DNA of 6,006 bases from Desulfovibrio sp. (GCA_031255035.1 JAIRTI010000285.1:1-6006), one strand, 5' to 3'; shown: positions 1-4,875, counted from the stretch's first letter. The notes: generated by a model from the sequence alone, not told the origin. Numbers and translations are program-made.

Positions 1-371
1 TCCAGCAGATAGCTGTTCATTCGGTCCCCCTGGGATTTGACGGCCTTGAGCATCTCGCCCTGGCCCTTGATTTCCGCCTGCACCGTGCGGATGTCGCCGG
101 ACAGGCGCTCGATGACCACTTTCAAATCCTGAACATCCGTAGCCTTGGGCATGGCCGCCAGTTGCTGGGAGACGACCGCCCGGCTCTCGCCGTATTCGGC
201 CTGCGCGGCTTTGAGGCTGTCCAGGCGGTTTTCCAGATCATCACGGCATTCCTTACATTCTATTTTGCGTACAAAAATTTTCTGCAAATAGAGCAGCGCG
301 CCCACGACGGCCACGCTGATCAACGTGGAGATGATTTCCCAATGGGCTATGATGCCGTTGATAATATCCAC
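1..371 (-). CDS. DUF2730 family (Mu gp25-like) membrane-anchored coiled-coil protein, 3' end cut by the window
   Basis: The reading frame starts at GTG 371-369 and stays open for 123 codons to the left edge, so the C-terminus is missing. A GGAG Shine-Dalgarno 5 nt upstream, which overlaps the stop of the preceding peptide gene, fixes the start. The protein begins MDIINGIIAHWEIISTL and has one membrane segment at about residues 13-30. A CxxC (C39, C42) follows, then a long charged, heptad-like helix (about 45-120). This architecture and the position just after the lysis genes and before the expected terminase/head genes match DUF2730 proteins of Mu-like phages, whose role is unknown. The visible length is already near the family's usual size, so little is probably lost. 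The family call rests on architecture and synteny, not on a search. Confidence 0.75.
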   Translation of the reverse strand, partial: MDIINGIIAHWEIISTLISVAVVGALLYLQKIFVRKIECKECRDDLENRLDSLKAAQAEYGESRAVVSQQLAAMPKATDVQDLKVVIERLSGDIRTVQAEIKGQGEMLKAVKSQGDRMNSYLL

Positions 372-475
372 AGTTACTCCGTGATCTGTAAATAGAGCAG
401 CACGATTAGGCCGGCCAGGACGGCCACCTTGATCAGCGCGATCAGCGTAGATATGATAATATCCACAGTTACTCC
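359..475. repeat. 22-bp direct repeat in the start regions of two adjacent genes (359-380 and 454-475)
   Basis: The sequence tgataatatccacagttact plus cc occurs identically at 359-380 and 454-475, offset by 95 bases. Each copy covers the Shine-Dalgarno, GTG start and first codons of a minus-strand gene (starts at 371 and 466). Flanking sequence is also similar but diverged, for example aaatagagcagc near 290 and near 390. This suggests an old tandem duplication of about 95 bases, with the ribosome-site part kept identical. Confidence 0.85.
374..466 (-). CDS. 30-residue single-helix membrane peptide, paralogous to the N-terminus of the next gene
   Basis: GTG 466-464 opens a 30-codon frame ending in TAA at 376-374, beginning MDIIISTLIALIKVAVLAGL. 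An AAGGAG Shine-Dalgarno formed by the last codons and stop of the upstream gene lies 5 nt before it. Its own GGAG-TAA end forms the Shine-Dalgarno of the DUF2730 gene, so translation is probably coupled through all three genes. Almost the whole peptide is one hydrophobic helix ending LLYLQITE. The downstream protein has MDII...STLISVAVVGALLYLQ at the same place, and their start regions share a 22-bp identical repeat. Function is unknown. It could be a small lysis modulator or simply a duplicated membrane anchor. Ribosome-site quality and exact packing favour a real gene. Confidence 0.65.
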   Translation of the reverse strand: MDIIISTLIALIKVAVLAGLIVLLYLQITE

Positions 476-666
476 TTGGCCTGCAAAGCCGTTGAATCCT
501 CCAGCCACACATCCACATCGTCCTCGTTGTCAAAATCCAGGTACTGGCTTGGATCGTCCAACAGCATATCGATTGCGATTTCTTTCGCCTCCTTTGCGGT
601 ATGGGCTTCGATGCCTTCAATGGTGGCATCCAGGTGTAAACCAAAATCAACCGTCCATTTTTTCAT
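469..666 (-). CDS. Hypothetical acidic 65-residue phage protein
   Basis: ATG 666-664 lies one base after the Rz stop, with AGGAG in the end of Rz as its ribosome site. The protein has no signal peptide or membrane segment. It begins MKKWTVDFGLHLDATIEGIE, which looks like a short beta hairpin, followed by a helix (AHTAKEAKEIAIDMLL) and a very acidic tail rich in Asp and Glu (about residues 37-58). I do not recognise the family. Its place between the spanins and the small membrane genes makes it part of the lysis/late operon, but no function can be assigned. The clear start signal and the tight fit between neighbours support a real gene. Confidence 0.75.
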   Translation of the reverse strand: MKKWTVDFGLHLDATIEGIEAHTAKEAKEIAIDMLLDDPSQYLDFDNEDDVDVWLEDSTALQAKE

Positions 667-667
667 G

Positions 668-1390
668 TCATTCTCCTGGCCGGCATCTCACCGGCGATTG
701 GGGGGCAGGAGTGCTGCCCTGTTGATACGTGTCGTCCGAACCCAACTGAGAGGGTCCGGGGGAAATCATTTCCCCCGGCGGGGTTCGGGGCAGCGCCCCG
801 GCCGCCGGAGGCATTAATTCCCGATACCAGCGTTGCCAGCTCGACAGCCGGGTTTCCATGCGGCGCGAGCGGGCGGCGTAATCGGTAAACCAGGCCACCA
901 GGTCCGCTTCGCTTACCCCTGCCAGTAGCCCGGCGTCAGCGGCCGCGCCGGCGGCGGGCTTTCCAGCAGGGCCGGGGGCGCGTAGGGTTGGGGGCAGGGC
1001 GGCGTCAGGTATACTGTCTCCGGCCCCTGCCGCCCGGTTGAGCAGGCGCACAGTGTCAGGGTCAAGATTGCGGTCGCGAGCGGCCAGACGCTTGATCTCG
1101 TCGCGCAGGCTTTCGGCGTGTCGGGCATGGTCTTTGTCCTGTGGTTGCAGGTCCAGGGCCAGGGCGTCGGCTCTGGCCACTTCGTTTTTGTAGCGCTCCA
1201 GGGCGTCGGCCACTGCTTTGGCGTAGGCGTCCGCCGCGCGGCGCGCTTCTTCGGCCTGTGCCGCTTTCAGGGCGTTGATCTCGGCCCGGCCTTCGGCGGC
1301 GGCCTGGCCGTGACCCAGGCGGTAAGCGCCCACGGCCAGGGCGAGGATCAGCAGCGCGGCCAGTCCGGCAAAAATAAGCGGCCTGGTCAT
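668..1390 (-). CDS. Rz: i-spanin (Rz-like) with N-terminal membrane anchor
   Basis: Inner-membrane spanin subunit that would join the o-spanin across the periplasm and fuse the two membranes at the end of lysis. The start ATG 1390-1388 overlaps the endolysin stop as ATGA, with GGGAG 8 nt upstream, so translation is coupled. Residues 3-22 form a membrane segment (PLIFAGLAALLILALAVGAY). A long Ala/Glu/Arg-rich coiled coil follows to about residue 110, including DRNLDPDTVRLLNRA, a pattern common in Rz proteins. At 240 residues it is longer than typical Rz proteins (about 150). The extra part is a second helical region (about 155-190, with Trp residues) and a Pro/Gly-rich tail. The o-spanin gene lies wholly inside it in another frame. 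Family call rests on topology, coiled coil, position and the embedded partner. Confidence 0.85.
   Translation of the reverse strand: MTRPLIFAGLAALLILALAVGAYRLGHGQAAAEGRAEINALKAAQAEEARRAADAYAKAVADALERYKNEVARADALALDLQPQDKDHARHAESLRDEIKRLAARDRNLDPDTVRLLNRAAGAGDSIPDAALPPTLRAPGPAGKPAAGAAADAGLLAGVSEADLVAWFTDYAARSRRMETRLSSWQRWYRELMPPAAGALPRTPPGEMISPGPSQLGSDDTYQQGSTPAPQSPVRCRPGE
913..1128 (-). CDS. Rz1: o-spanin (Rz1-like) lipoprotein, fully embedded in Rz in another frame
   Basis: A 71-residue frame nested inside Rz, starting at ATG 1128-1126 with AGGA about 8 nt upstream. It has a short N-terminal region, a hydrophobic stretch (about residues 14-28, VWPLATAILTLTLCA) and a lipobox L-C-A-C with the lipidated cysteine at 29. 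The mature part of 43 residues contains 12 prolines (for example PPCPQPYAPP and SPPPARP), the hallmark of Rz1 proteins. It would be exported, lipidated and carried to the outer membrane, where it pairs with the i-spanin. The combination of lipobox, proline content and location inside an Rz gene directly after an endolysin makes the call strong. Automated gene callers would probably drop it as an overlapping frame. Confidence 0.88.
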   Translation of the reverse strand: MPDTPKACATRSSVWPLATAILTLTLCACSTGRQGPETVYLTPPCPQPYAPPALLESPPPARPLTPGYWQG

Positions 1391-1938
1391 TGGGCTTGCT
1401 CCCGCTCTCTCTCACGGGGGGGGGCTCGCCCGGCCTCCATCGCGGCCGCGCCTTGCAGGCACAGGGCGAACTCGTTCTCGCGGCGGATTTCCAGGCCGCA
1501 CAGCTTGCGGCCCTTGCTGTAAACAAAGCGCTTCATGGCCGCGCAGCCTTCGCGCCAGCGCCCGGCCCGGAAGTGGCCGGCCGTTGTCGAGCGGGCATAG
1601 GCGGCCGCGCCGATGTTGTAGGCCAGATCAATGGCCGGGATTGCCAGCTCCGGCACGTCCATGACCGCCGGGGTGGCTCTGCCCACGGCGGCCGCGAATT
1701 CCGTCAGGCGGTCCTCAAGCAGGCGCAGGCATTGATCCGCGCTGTAGACGGCGCCGGGAACGGCCAGGGCCGGGTCGGTTTCACCCACGCAGACCGTGGG
1801 CGTGCCGGTGGCGTCGATGTAGGTGTTTGTCACCAGCCCCTCGTGCTTGACCACGAAGGCCAGCAGGGCGGCGGCTGCCGTGGCCCCGAGCAGGGCGGCA
1901 AGGCTTTTTTTATTTCCGGGGAGAGGTAGCTTGGGCAT
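1387..1938 (-). CDS. SAR-type endolysin, glycoside hydrolase family 24 (T4/R21-like lysozyme)
   Basis: Cleaves the glycan strands of peptidoglycan at lysis. Residues 13-30 (LAALLGATAAAALLAFVV) form a weakly hydrophobic Ala-rich helix, as in signal-anchor-release endolysins that are exported by Sec, held in the membrane and later released. Directly after it comes the catalytic region with E33 (KHEG), D42 (YID) and T48. The 9- and 6-residue spacings equal those of the T4 lysozyme triad E11, D20, T26. DLAYNIG (104-110) and GLEIRRENEFALCL (148-161) are further GH24 signatures. Cysteines at 50, 70, 132, 147 and 160 could form disulfides, possibly controlling activation. ATG 1938 has a strong AAGGAGG 9 nt upstream that is buried in a hairpin. 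The stop overlaps the Rz start. A C9 run lies near the 3' end. Confidence 0.93.
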   Translation of the reverse strand: MPKLPLPGNKKSLAALLGATAAAALLAFVVKHEGLVTNTYIDATGTPTVCVGETDPALAVPGAVYSADQCLRLLEDRLTEFAAAVGRATPAVMDVPELAIPAIDLAYNIGAAAYARSTTAGHFRAGRWREGCAAMKRFVYSKGRKLCGLEIRRENEFALCLQGAAAMEAGRAPPREREREQAQ

Positions 1939-1939
1939 G

Positions 1940-1988
1940 TGAAAAAGCCTCCTTGACTTCCGTATAGGAAATCAGGGAGGCTTTTTCA
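1940..1988 (-). promoter_or_regulatory. Long leader hairpin sequestering the endolysin Shine-Dalgarno, with terminator-like form
   Basis: Bases 1940-1952 (tgaaaaagcctcc) are perfectly complementary to 1976-1988 (ggaggctttttca), a 13-bp stem. The intervening 23 bases pair further: tga/tca at 1954-1956 and 1972-1974, and ttcc/ggaa at 1958-1961 and 1967-1970, leaving a 5-base loop. Because A runs face T runs, the element has intrinsic-terminator shape on both strands. On the minus strand its 3' arm carries the GGAGG (1952-1948) of the endolysin, whose ATG is at 1938. It could therefore end upstream transcription, attenuate into the lysis genes, or block translation until opened. Which of these happens cannot be told from sequence. 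Confidence 0.75.
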
Positions 1989-2008
1989 GGTCTGAACAAC
2001 ATCAGACC
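1989..2008 (-). promoter_or_regulatory. Second leader hairpin abutting the endolysin hairpin
   Basis: ggtctga (1989-1995) and tcagacc (2002-2008) form a perfect 7-bp stem with a 6-base loop. Its end touches the larger hairpin (1988) with no spacer. The two would stack in the transcript upstream of the endolysin. Alternatively the inverted repeat is a protein-binding site near the endolysin promoter. Confidence 0.6.
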
Positions 2009-2029
2009 CGGCGGAATTTCTCTCATCAA

Positions 2030-2058
2030 TTCTTAACGCGGAGCGGCCTGCCGGTCAA
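2030..2058 (-). promoter_or_regulatory. Weak candidate promoter for the lysis genes
   Basis: TTGACC (2058-2053) and TAAGAA (2035-2030) are separated by 17 bases on the minus strand. The -35 overlaps the stop of the HTH gene. The -10 matches only three consensus positions, as might be expected if an activator is needed, like Plys of Mu, but this is inference. Initiation would fall near 2023, upstream of both leader hairpins. Confidence 0.3.
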
Positions 2059-2471
2059 TCCTTTGCCGGACGGCCGGATTTGATGGGCCGGCTTGCCACG
2101 GCCAGCACGTCCGCTTTGCGGTACTTGGCCGGGCCGGCGCCGGGCAAAGGCGTGATATAGCCCCGCGCGCGCCAGTATTTTATGGCCTGCGGCGTCTTTC
2201 CGACCAGGGCCGCCGCATCGGCGGCCGTTAATCCCGTGTCGCCGTCAAGGTCCACGCCCGGAACGGTGGCGGCCAGGGCCTGGGCAACGGCGCGCTGATC
2301 AAGATCGCGTATCTTGCCCGCTTTGGCCTGGGCATAGATGCCCGTATCAGCGTTGCGCACCAGAGCGCCGGGCAAGTCGCCATCGCGCGTGATTTCGCCG
2401 ACAACGTCCCACCCCGGCAAGGGGGTGGGATTATACAGGCGCGGCTTGCCCGGCAGGGTTATGGTATACAT
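2055..2471 (-). CDS. Phage protein with C-terminal MerR/HTH_17-like DNA-binding domain
   Basis: The preferred start is ATG 2471-2469, with AGGTG 5 nt upstream, giving 138 residues. An in-frame GTG at 2477 would add two. The N-terminal half contains ALVRNADTGIYAQAKAGKIR and LDQRAVAQALAA, a pattern seen in small Mu-like and other phage proteins of unknown role. The C-terminal half, from GLTAADAAALVGKTPQAIKY to YRKADVLAVA, reads as a winged helix-turn-helix of the MerR/excisionase type: two helices, an aromatic turn (YW.ARGYI) and a basic wing. It follows the 66-residue gene closely, in one operon driven from about 2734-2762, and lies just before the lysis genes. In Mu that place belongs to the late activator C, so a regulatory role is plausible but unproven. 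It is not a Mor/C homologue. Confidence 0.75.
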   Translation of the reverse strand: MYTITLPGKPRLYNPTPLPGWDVVGEITRDGDLPGALVRNADTGIYAQAKAGKIRDLDQRAVAQALAATVPGVDLDGDTGLTAADAAALVGKTPQAIKYWRARGYITPLPGAGPAKYRKADVLAVASRPIKSGRPAKD

Positions 2472-2479
2472 GCCCACAC

Positions 2480-2680
2480 CTAATCGTTGCAGCCGCAGCC
2501 GCTGATTTCGGGCAAATCATCAAGGCCCATGCCTTCGGGCAAATCTCGTTCGTCCGGAGCGCTGTACAGCAGCCAAGGGGCATTCTCCGCGTTGGCATCG
2601 CGATAGATTATATTACCGCAGGAGCGGCAGTAAGCGTATTCGTTGCCATTGTAGTAAGGGTAATTGGTGGCGTTTGACAT
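2480..2680 (-). CDS. Small Cys-rich (zinc-ribbon-like) protein
   Basis: A 66-residue protein starting at ATG 2680-2678 with AAGGAG 7 nt upstream. It contains CRSCG at residues 18-22 and ends with SGCGCND (C62, C64), so four cysteines could bind one zinc in a short ribbon. The middle is acidic, with DLPE repeated (46-49 and 55-58) because of a small DNA repeat, ttcgggcaaatc. The N-terminus is rich in Tyr and Asn. It is the first gene after the promoter at 2734-2762, and its stop is 8 bases from the ATG of the HTH gene. I do not recognise a named family. A structural or regulatory zinc protein is a guess from the cysteines alone. Confidence 0.75.
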   Translation of the reverse strand: MSNATNYPYYNGNEYAYCRSCGNIIYRDANAENAPWLLYSAPDERDLPEGMGLDDLPEISGCGCND

Positions 2681-2706
2681 TTTGATGCTCCTTTCGGTTT
2701 GTTTCC

Positions 2707-2721
2707 GGGGGACTATCCCCC
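2707..2721 (-). promoter_or_regulatory. GC hairpin at the 5' end of the middle transcript
   Basis: GGGGGA (2721-2716 on the minus strand) pairs with TCCCCC (2712-2707) across a 3-base loop. With initiation near 2727 the stem would begin about 6 bases into the RNA. No T run follows, so it is not an intrinsic terminator. It could stabilise the 5' end or be a protein site. It lies upstream of the ribosome site of the 66-residue gene and does not cover it. Confidence 0.55.
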
Positions 2722-2733
2722 TTGCTTGATTCC

Positions 2734-2762
2734 CTTATCGCACAGGCAAAAACAAATGTCAA
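2734..2762 (-). promoter_or_regulatory. Strong sigma70-type extended -10 promoter downstream of mor (candidate middle promoter)
   Basis: On the minus strand a perfect TTGACA (2762-2757) is followed after 17 bases by GATAAG (2739-2734), preceded by TGC, an extended -10. Initiation would be near 2727. Directly upstream is an A/T block with a perfect 12-bp palindrome ttttttaaaaaa (2766-2777) and further A tracts to about 2795, which could act as UP element, bent DNA or activator site. It lies between the mor gene and the genes it would control, where Mu has Pm. A consensus -35 is unlike Mu Pm, so this promoter might be repressed rather than strictly activated. Confidence 0.7.
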
Positions 2763-2812
2763 CCGTTTTTTAAAAAATATTTATCAAAAATTTGTCGTAC
2801 CGTTCAAAGGCG

Positions 2813-3205
2813 CTACCGCGCCGCCCACTTCGCGGACTCCGCAAAAAGGGATAACTGTCCGGCCGCCTTCGGCCGGGCAACGGATTCGGCCACGGCCCAC
2901 ACCCAGCGCTCGGTAACTTTCAGGGCGTCGGCGATGCTCCTGGGGCTTTCGCCCTTTTCCAGCCTGGAAATGATGTCCTTCTTTTTCGGCTCTTCCCGGC
3001 GCCAGTTGGGCACGGTGATCTTTTCGCCGCCATAGGCTTTGCACAGGAGCTTCATGGCCTCCATACCGATGTGCGGCGCAAAGGGATGGTCCGGTCTGGC
3101 CCCGGACGGGATGTAGTAGCGGACGCCGCCGAAGGTCTCGCACAGGATGTTGGCTTTATCGTCGCCAAGCAGCGCCTGCAACTCGGGATGCGATACCCAC
3201 TGCAT
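2813..3205 (-). CDS. mor: Mor-family transcription activator
   Basis: Middle-transcription activator of Mu-like phages: a dimeric DNA-binding protein that recruits RNA polymerase to the middle promoter. The 130-residue protein starts at ATG 3205-3203, overlapping the gemA stop as TGATG, with GGAGG 8 nt upstream. Residues 20-33 (ILCETFGGVRYYIP) match the Mor/C motif of a helix followed by the FGG..YIP strand. A related copy, LLCKAYGGEKITVP, occurs at 53-66. A helix-turn-helix follows at about 77-106 (KDIISRLEKGESPRSIADAL, then KVTERWVW). The tail (108-130) is probably flexible. A strong promoter lies directly downstream of its stop, repeating the mor-Pm arrangement of Mu. No separate promoter for mor itself is visible, so it is likely read from the gemA operon. 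Confidence 0.85.
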   Translation of the reverse strand: MQWVSHPELQALLGDDKANILCETFGGVRYYIPSGARPDHPFAPHIGMEAMKLLCKAYGGEKITVPNWRREEPKKKDIISRLEKGESPRSIADALKVTERWVWAVAESVARPKAAGQLSLFAESAKWAAR

Positions 3206-3852
3206 CAGTGACGCCTCCGGCCTTTGCGCGCGGCATCCTTGTCCAGAGCGGCGATAACGGCATGGAGCTGATTCCGCGTGGCTTTGTAAACATTGTCCAC
3301 CGCGCCCTTGGTCTGGCGCTTGAGGATGCCCTCGGCATATTCCATACCCAAAAAACAGCCGCCCTCCTTATTGCGCTTTTCCGCCAGCAGGGCGTTGATC
3401 TTTTTGATCAGCGCCGAGCGGTTATAATCCCGCCGGGCGTAAAAAGGCCGGGTGGACTGAAAGCCGAGTTCGGCCAGCCAGGCCAGAACCTCGTCCAGTT
3501 GCCCGATATCCATTTGCGCCGCGCTGTCCACACCCCAGCGCACGCCCAGGGTATAGCGGTAAACATCCTCGTTAAAGCCTTCCAGACGTCCCTGAAGTTT
3601 CCCCAGAGCGATGTGAATCTTGGCAAGCATGGCCTTGCGCTGATCTTCAATCCGCCCGGCGGCGCGTCCTTTCCTGGGGGAATCCGCCGGGGCCGGCGCC
3701 GCCGGGGAGGCGGGCGCGTCTTTTTCCGGCTCGGGGGCGGGGGCGGGAAAGCGCAGCACGGTATTGCCCTGCGCCATCAGCTCGACAGGATCATGCTGCC
3801 GCCGGCCTTCGCCTCTGGCGACCGCTGTGGGGAACTTGATGATAACGGCCAC
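3205..3852 (-). CDS. gemA: GemA / Mu gp16-like regulatory protein (DUF1018)
   Basis: In Mu, gemA is an early gene implicated in host gene and DNA-topology control. The start is taken as GTG 3852-3850 because AAGGAGG lies 5 nt upstream. A GTG further up at 3873 would put that ribosome site inside the gene. This gives 215 residues. Residues 1-36 contain VIIKFP and VLRFP, then a Pro/Ala-rich linker (about 36-60). The DUF1018 domain begins at about 72 with RKAMLAKIHIALGKL and continues with the pattern MDIGQLDEVLAWLAELGF (about 111-128), both recognisable family signatures. A helical C-terminus (about 165-205, GILKRQTKGAVDNVYKATRN) follows. The upstream gene stops 2 bases before the start and mor overlaps the stop, so the three genes form one operon. 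Synteny gemA-mor agrees with Mu. Confidence 0.87.
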   Translation of the reverse strand: MAVIIKFPTAVARGEGRRQHDPVELMAQGNTVLRFPAPAPEPEKDAPASPAAPAPADSPRKGRAAGRIEDQRKAMLAKIHIALGKLQGRLEGFNEDVYRYTLGVRWGVDSAAQMDIGQLDEVLAWLAELGFQSTRPFYARRDYNRSALIKKINALLAEKRNKEGGCFLGMEYAEGILKRQTKGAVDNVYKATRNQLHAVIAALDKDAARKGRRRH

Positions 3853-3854
3853 GG

Positions 3855-4295
3855 CTACCTCCTTACTCGACACAAGGTTACGTCATTGCAACATAATTCC
3901 ATAACGCCCCGGCCAAACACCCATATCTGGCAATACCAGCGGCCATCGCGCTTCTGGTACGGACTGACCCGGACGCTGCCGATCTCGGTGGATTTTGATG
4001 AGGAATCCTCCAGGTAAACCCTGACGTCCGCCTTCTCCGGCAGATAGGGCGCGGGCTCTTCTTCCGGCGGTTCGCCGCCGTTCAGCAGCGCGGCCACCAG
4101 TTCGCCGATAGCGCCGCGCGTCAGAAAGCTGTATTTGCCGACAGGGCAATACCAGACATCGTTCACGCGCGCGCGGAACAGACCCTCGCCGCCGTTTTCC
4201 TCCGGCCACTGGTCCGCCGGGAACAACTCAAGGCTGACGCTTTTGCCCTCTGTACGGAGCAAAATGGAGTCGGATTTTTTACGCTGTTCTGCCAT
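3855..4295 (-). CDS. Hypothetical 146-residue protein, first gene of the gemA-mor run
   Basis: Chosen start is ATG 4295-4293 (MAEQRKKSDSILLRTEGKS). No good Shine-Dalgarno precedes it, and an in-frame GTG at 4346 (MIFFCSIVKKK) is an alternative that would overlap the divergent nuclease gene. No signal peptide or membrane segment is evident from the chosen start. The protein appears beta-rich, with a negatively charged Pro/Glu linker (GGEPPEEEPAPYLPE, about 73-87) separating two parts: one with VWYCPVGKYSFLTRGAIGEL, the other with WYCQIWVFGRG. A cluster of cysteines sits near the end. I do not recognise the family. Its end supplies the AAGGAGG ribosome site of gemA, so it belongs to the same operon. 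Function unknown. Confidence 0.75.
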   Translation of the reverse strand: MAEQRKKSDSILLRTEGKSVSLELFPADQWPEENGGEGLFRARVNDVWYCPVGKYSFLTRGAIGELVAALLNGGEPPEEEPAPYLPEKADVRVYLEDSSSKSTEIGSVRVSPYQKRDGRWYCQIWVFGRGVMELCCNDVTLCRVRR

Positions 4296-4354
4296 ATGAA
4301 GCCCGTGTTGACTCTTTTTCTTGACAATTGAGCAAAAGAAAATCACCTGTACGT

Positions 4355-4825
4355 ATGCGCATTGGCATATTCCTGATCGCTCTTTTGCTTTCCGCCTCCC
4401 CGGCGTTTGCCTGGGAGGCTCGCGTTGTCGGCGTGGCCGATGGCGACACGATCACCGTTGAGCCGGCGGTTGGAGGAGATCGGGTCCGAGTCCGCCTGTA
4501 CGGCATTGACGCGCCGGAAGCGCGGCAGTCCTACGGACAGGCGGCCAAAGGCTTCGTCAACAGCGCCGCCCTGTATAAACAGGTGGAGATCGATGCCGGG
4601 GGCCGGGACAGATACGGACGCACAGTGGCCATCGTCACAGTTGCCGGAGTCGGAGTCTTGCAGGAACTGTTGCTTGATGCCGGGCTGGCATGGGTCTATC
4701 CGCAATACTGCAAGGACTGCGCGGCCTGGCTGGAAAGGCAGACGGCGGCCCGCAAGGCGGGTAAAGGCTTGTGGGCTGACGGGCATCCTGTTCCACCCTG
4801 GGAATGGCGCAAAGCGCATCGCTGA
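4355..4825 (+). CDS. Exported thermonuclease (staphylococcal nuclease-like) protein
   Basis: Calcium-dependent phosphodiesterase fold acting on DNA and RNA. From ATG 4355 the protein has 156 residues with a clear signal peptide (MRIGIFLIALLLSASPAFA, cleavage after residue 19). The mature part carries the nuclease signatures: ADGDT (28-32), R47 and D52-x-x-E55 in VRLYGIDAPE, and R89 in DRYGR. These correspond to R35, D40, E43 and R87 of the S. aureus enzyme. WVYPQYCKDC (C119, C122) is a common feature of bacterial homologues, perhaps a disulfide. An in-frame TTG at 4328 could lengthen the N-terminus by nine residues. Neither start has a good ribosome site. It opens the plus-strand cassette, diverges from the gemA operon and ends in a strong terminator. 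Similar proteins may be periplasmic or secreted. Confidence 0.9.
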   Translation: MRIGIFLIALLLSASPAFAWEARVVGVADGDTITVEPAVGGDRVRVRLYGIDAPEARQSYGQAAKGFVNSAALYKQVEIDAGGRDRYGRTVAIVTVAGVGVLQELLLDAGLAWVYPQYCKDCAAWLERQTAARKAGKGLWADGHPVPPWEWRKAHR

Positions 4826-4830
4826 CAGGC

Positions 4831-4857
4831 AAGCCCCCATCACCGGGGCTTTTTTTT
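4831..4857 (+). terminator. Intrinsic terminator of the nuclease gene
   Basis: aagcccc (4831-4837) pairs with ggggctt (4845-4851) across a 7-base loop, followed by a run of eight T (4850-4857). It starts 6 bases after the nuclease stop and separates the nuclease from the RHH-antirepressor unit. Confidence 0.92.
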
Positions 4858-4875
4858 GGTAAAAATAAGTGTCGT

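Noticed and set aside
1062..1526. Minus-strand frame of 154 codons overlapping the endolysin and Rz
   Set aside because: Arg/Pro-rich shadow of the real genes. Its start is inside the endolysin without a ribosome site.
2784..3143. Alternative minus-strand frame of 119 codons within mor
   Set aside because: The overlapping frame shows the Mor motif and HTH and has the coupled start. This one shows neither.
3208..4017. Long open plus-strand frame of 269 codons
   Set aside because: It is antisense to gemA and the 146-residue gene, lacks a ribosome site and has an Arg/Gly-rich low-complexity translation typical of a GC-rich shadow frame.
4308..4326. Two TTGAC(T/A) boxes between the divergent genes as a promoter for the nuclease
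   Set aside because: No acceptable -10 lies at 16-18 bases from either box, and nothing better was found on the minus strand, so I do not call a promoter here.
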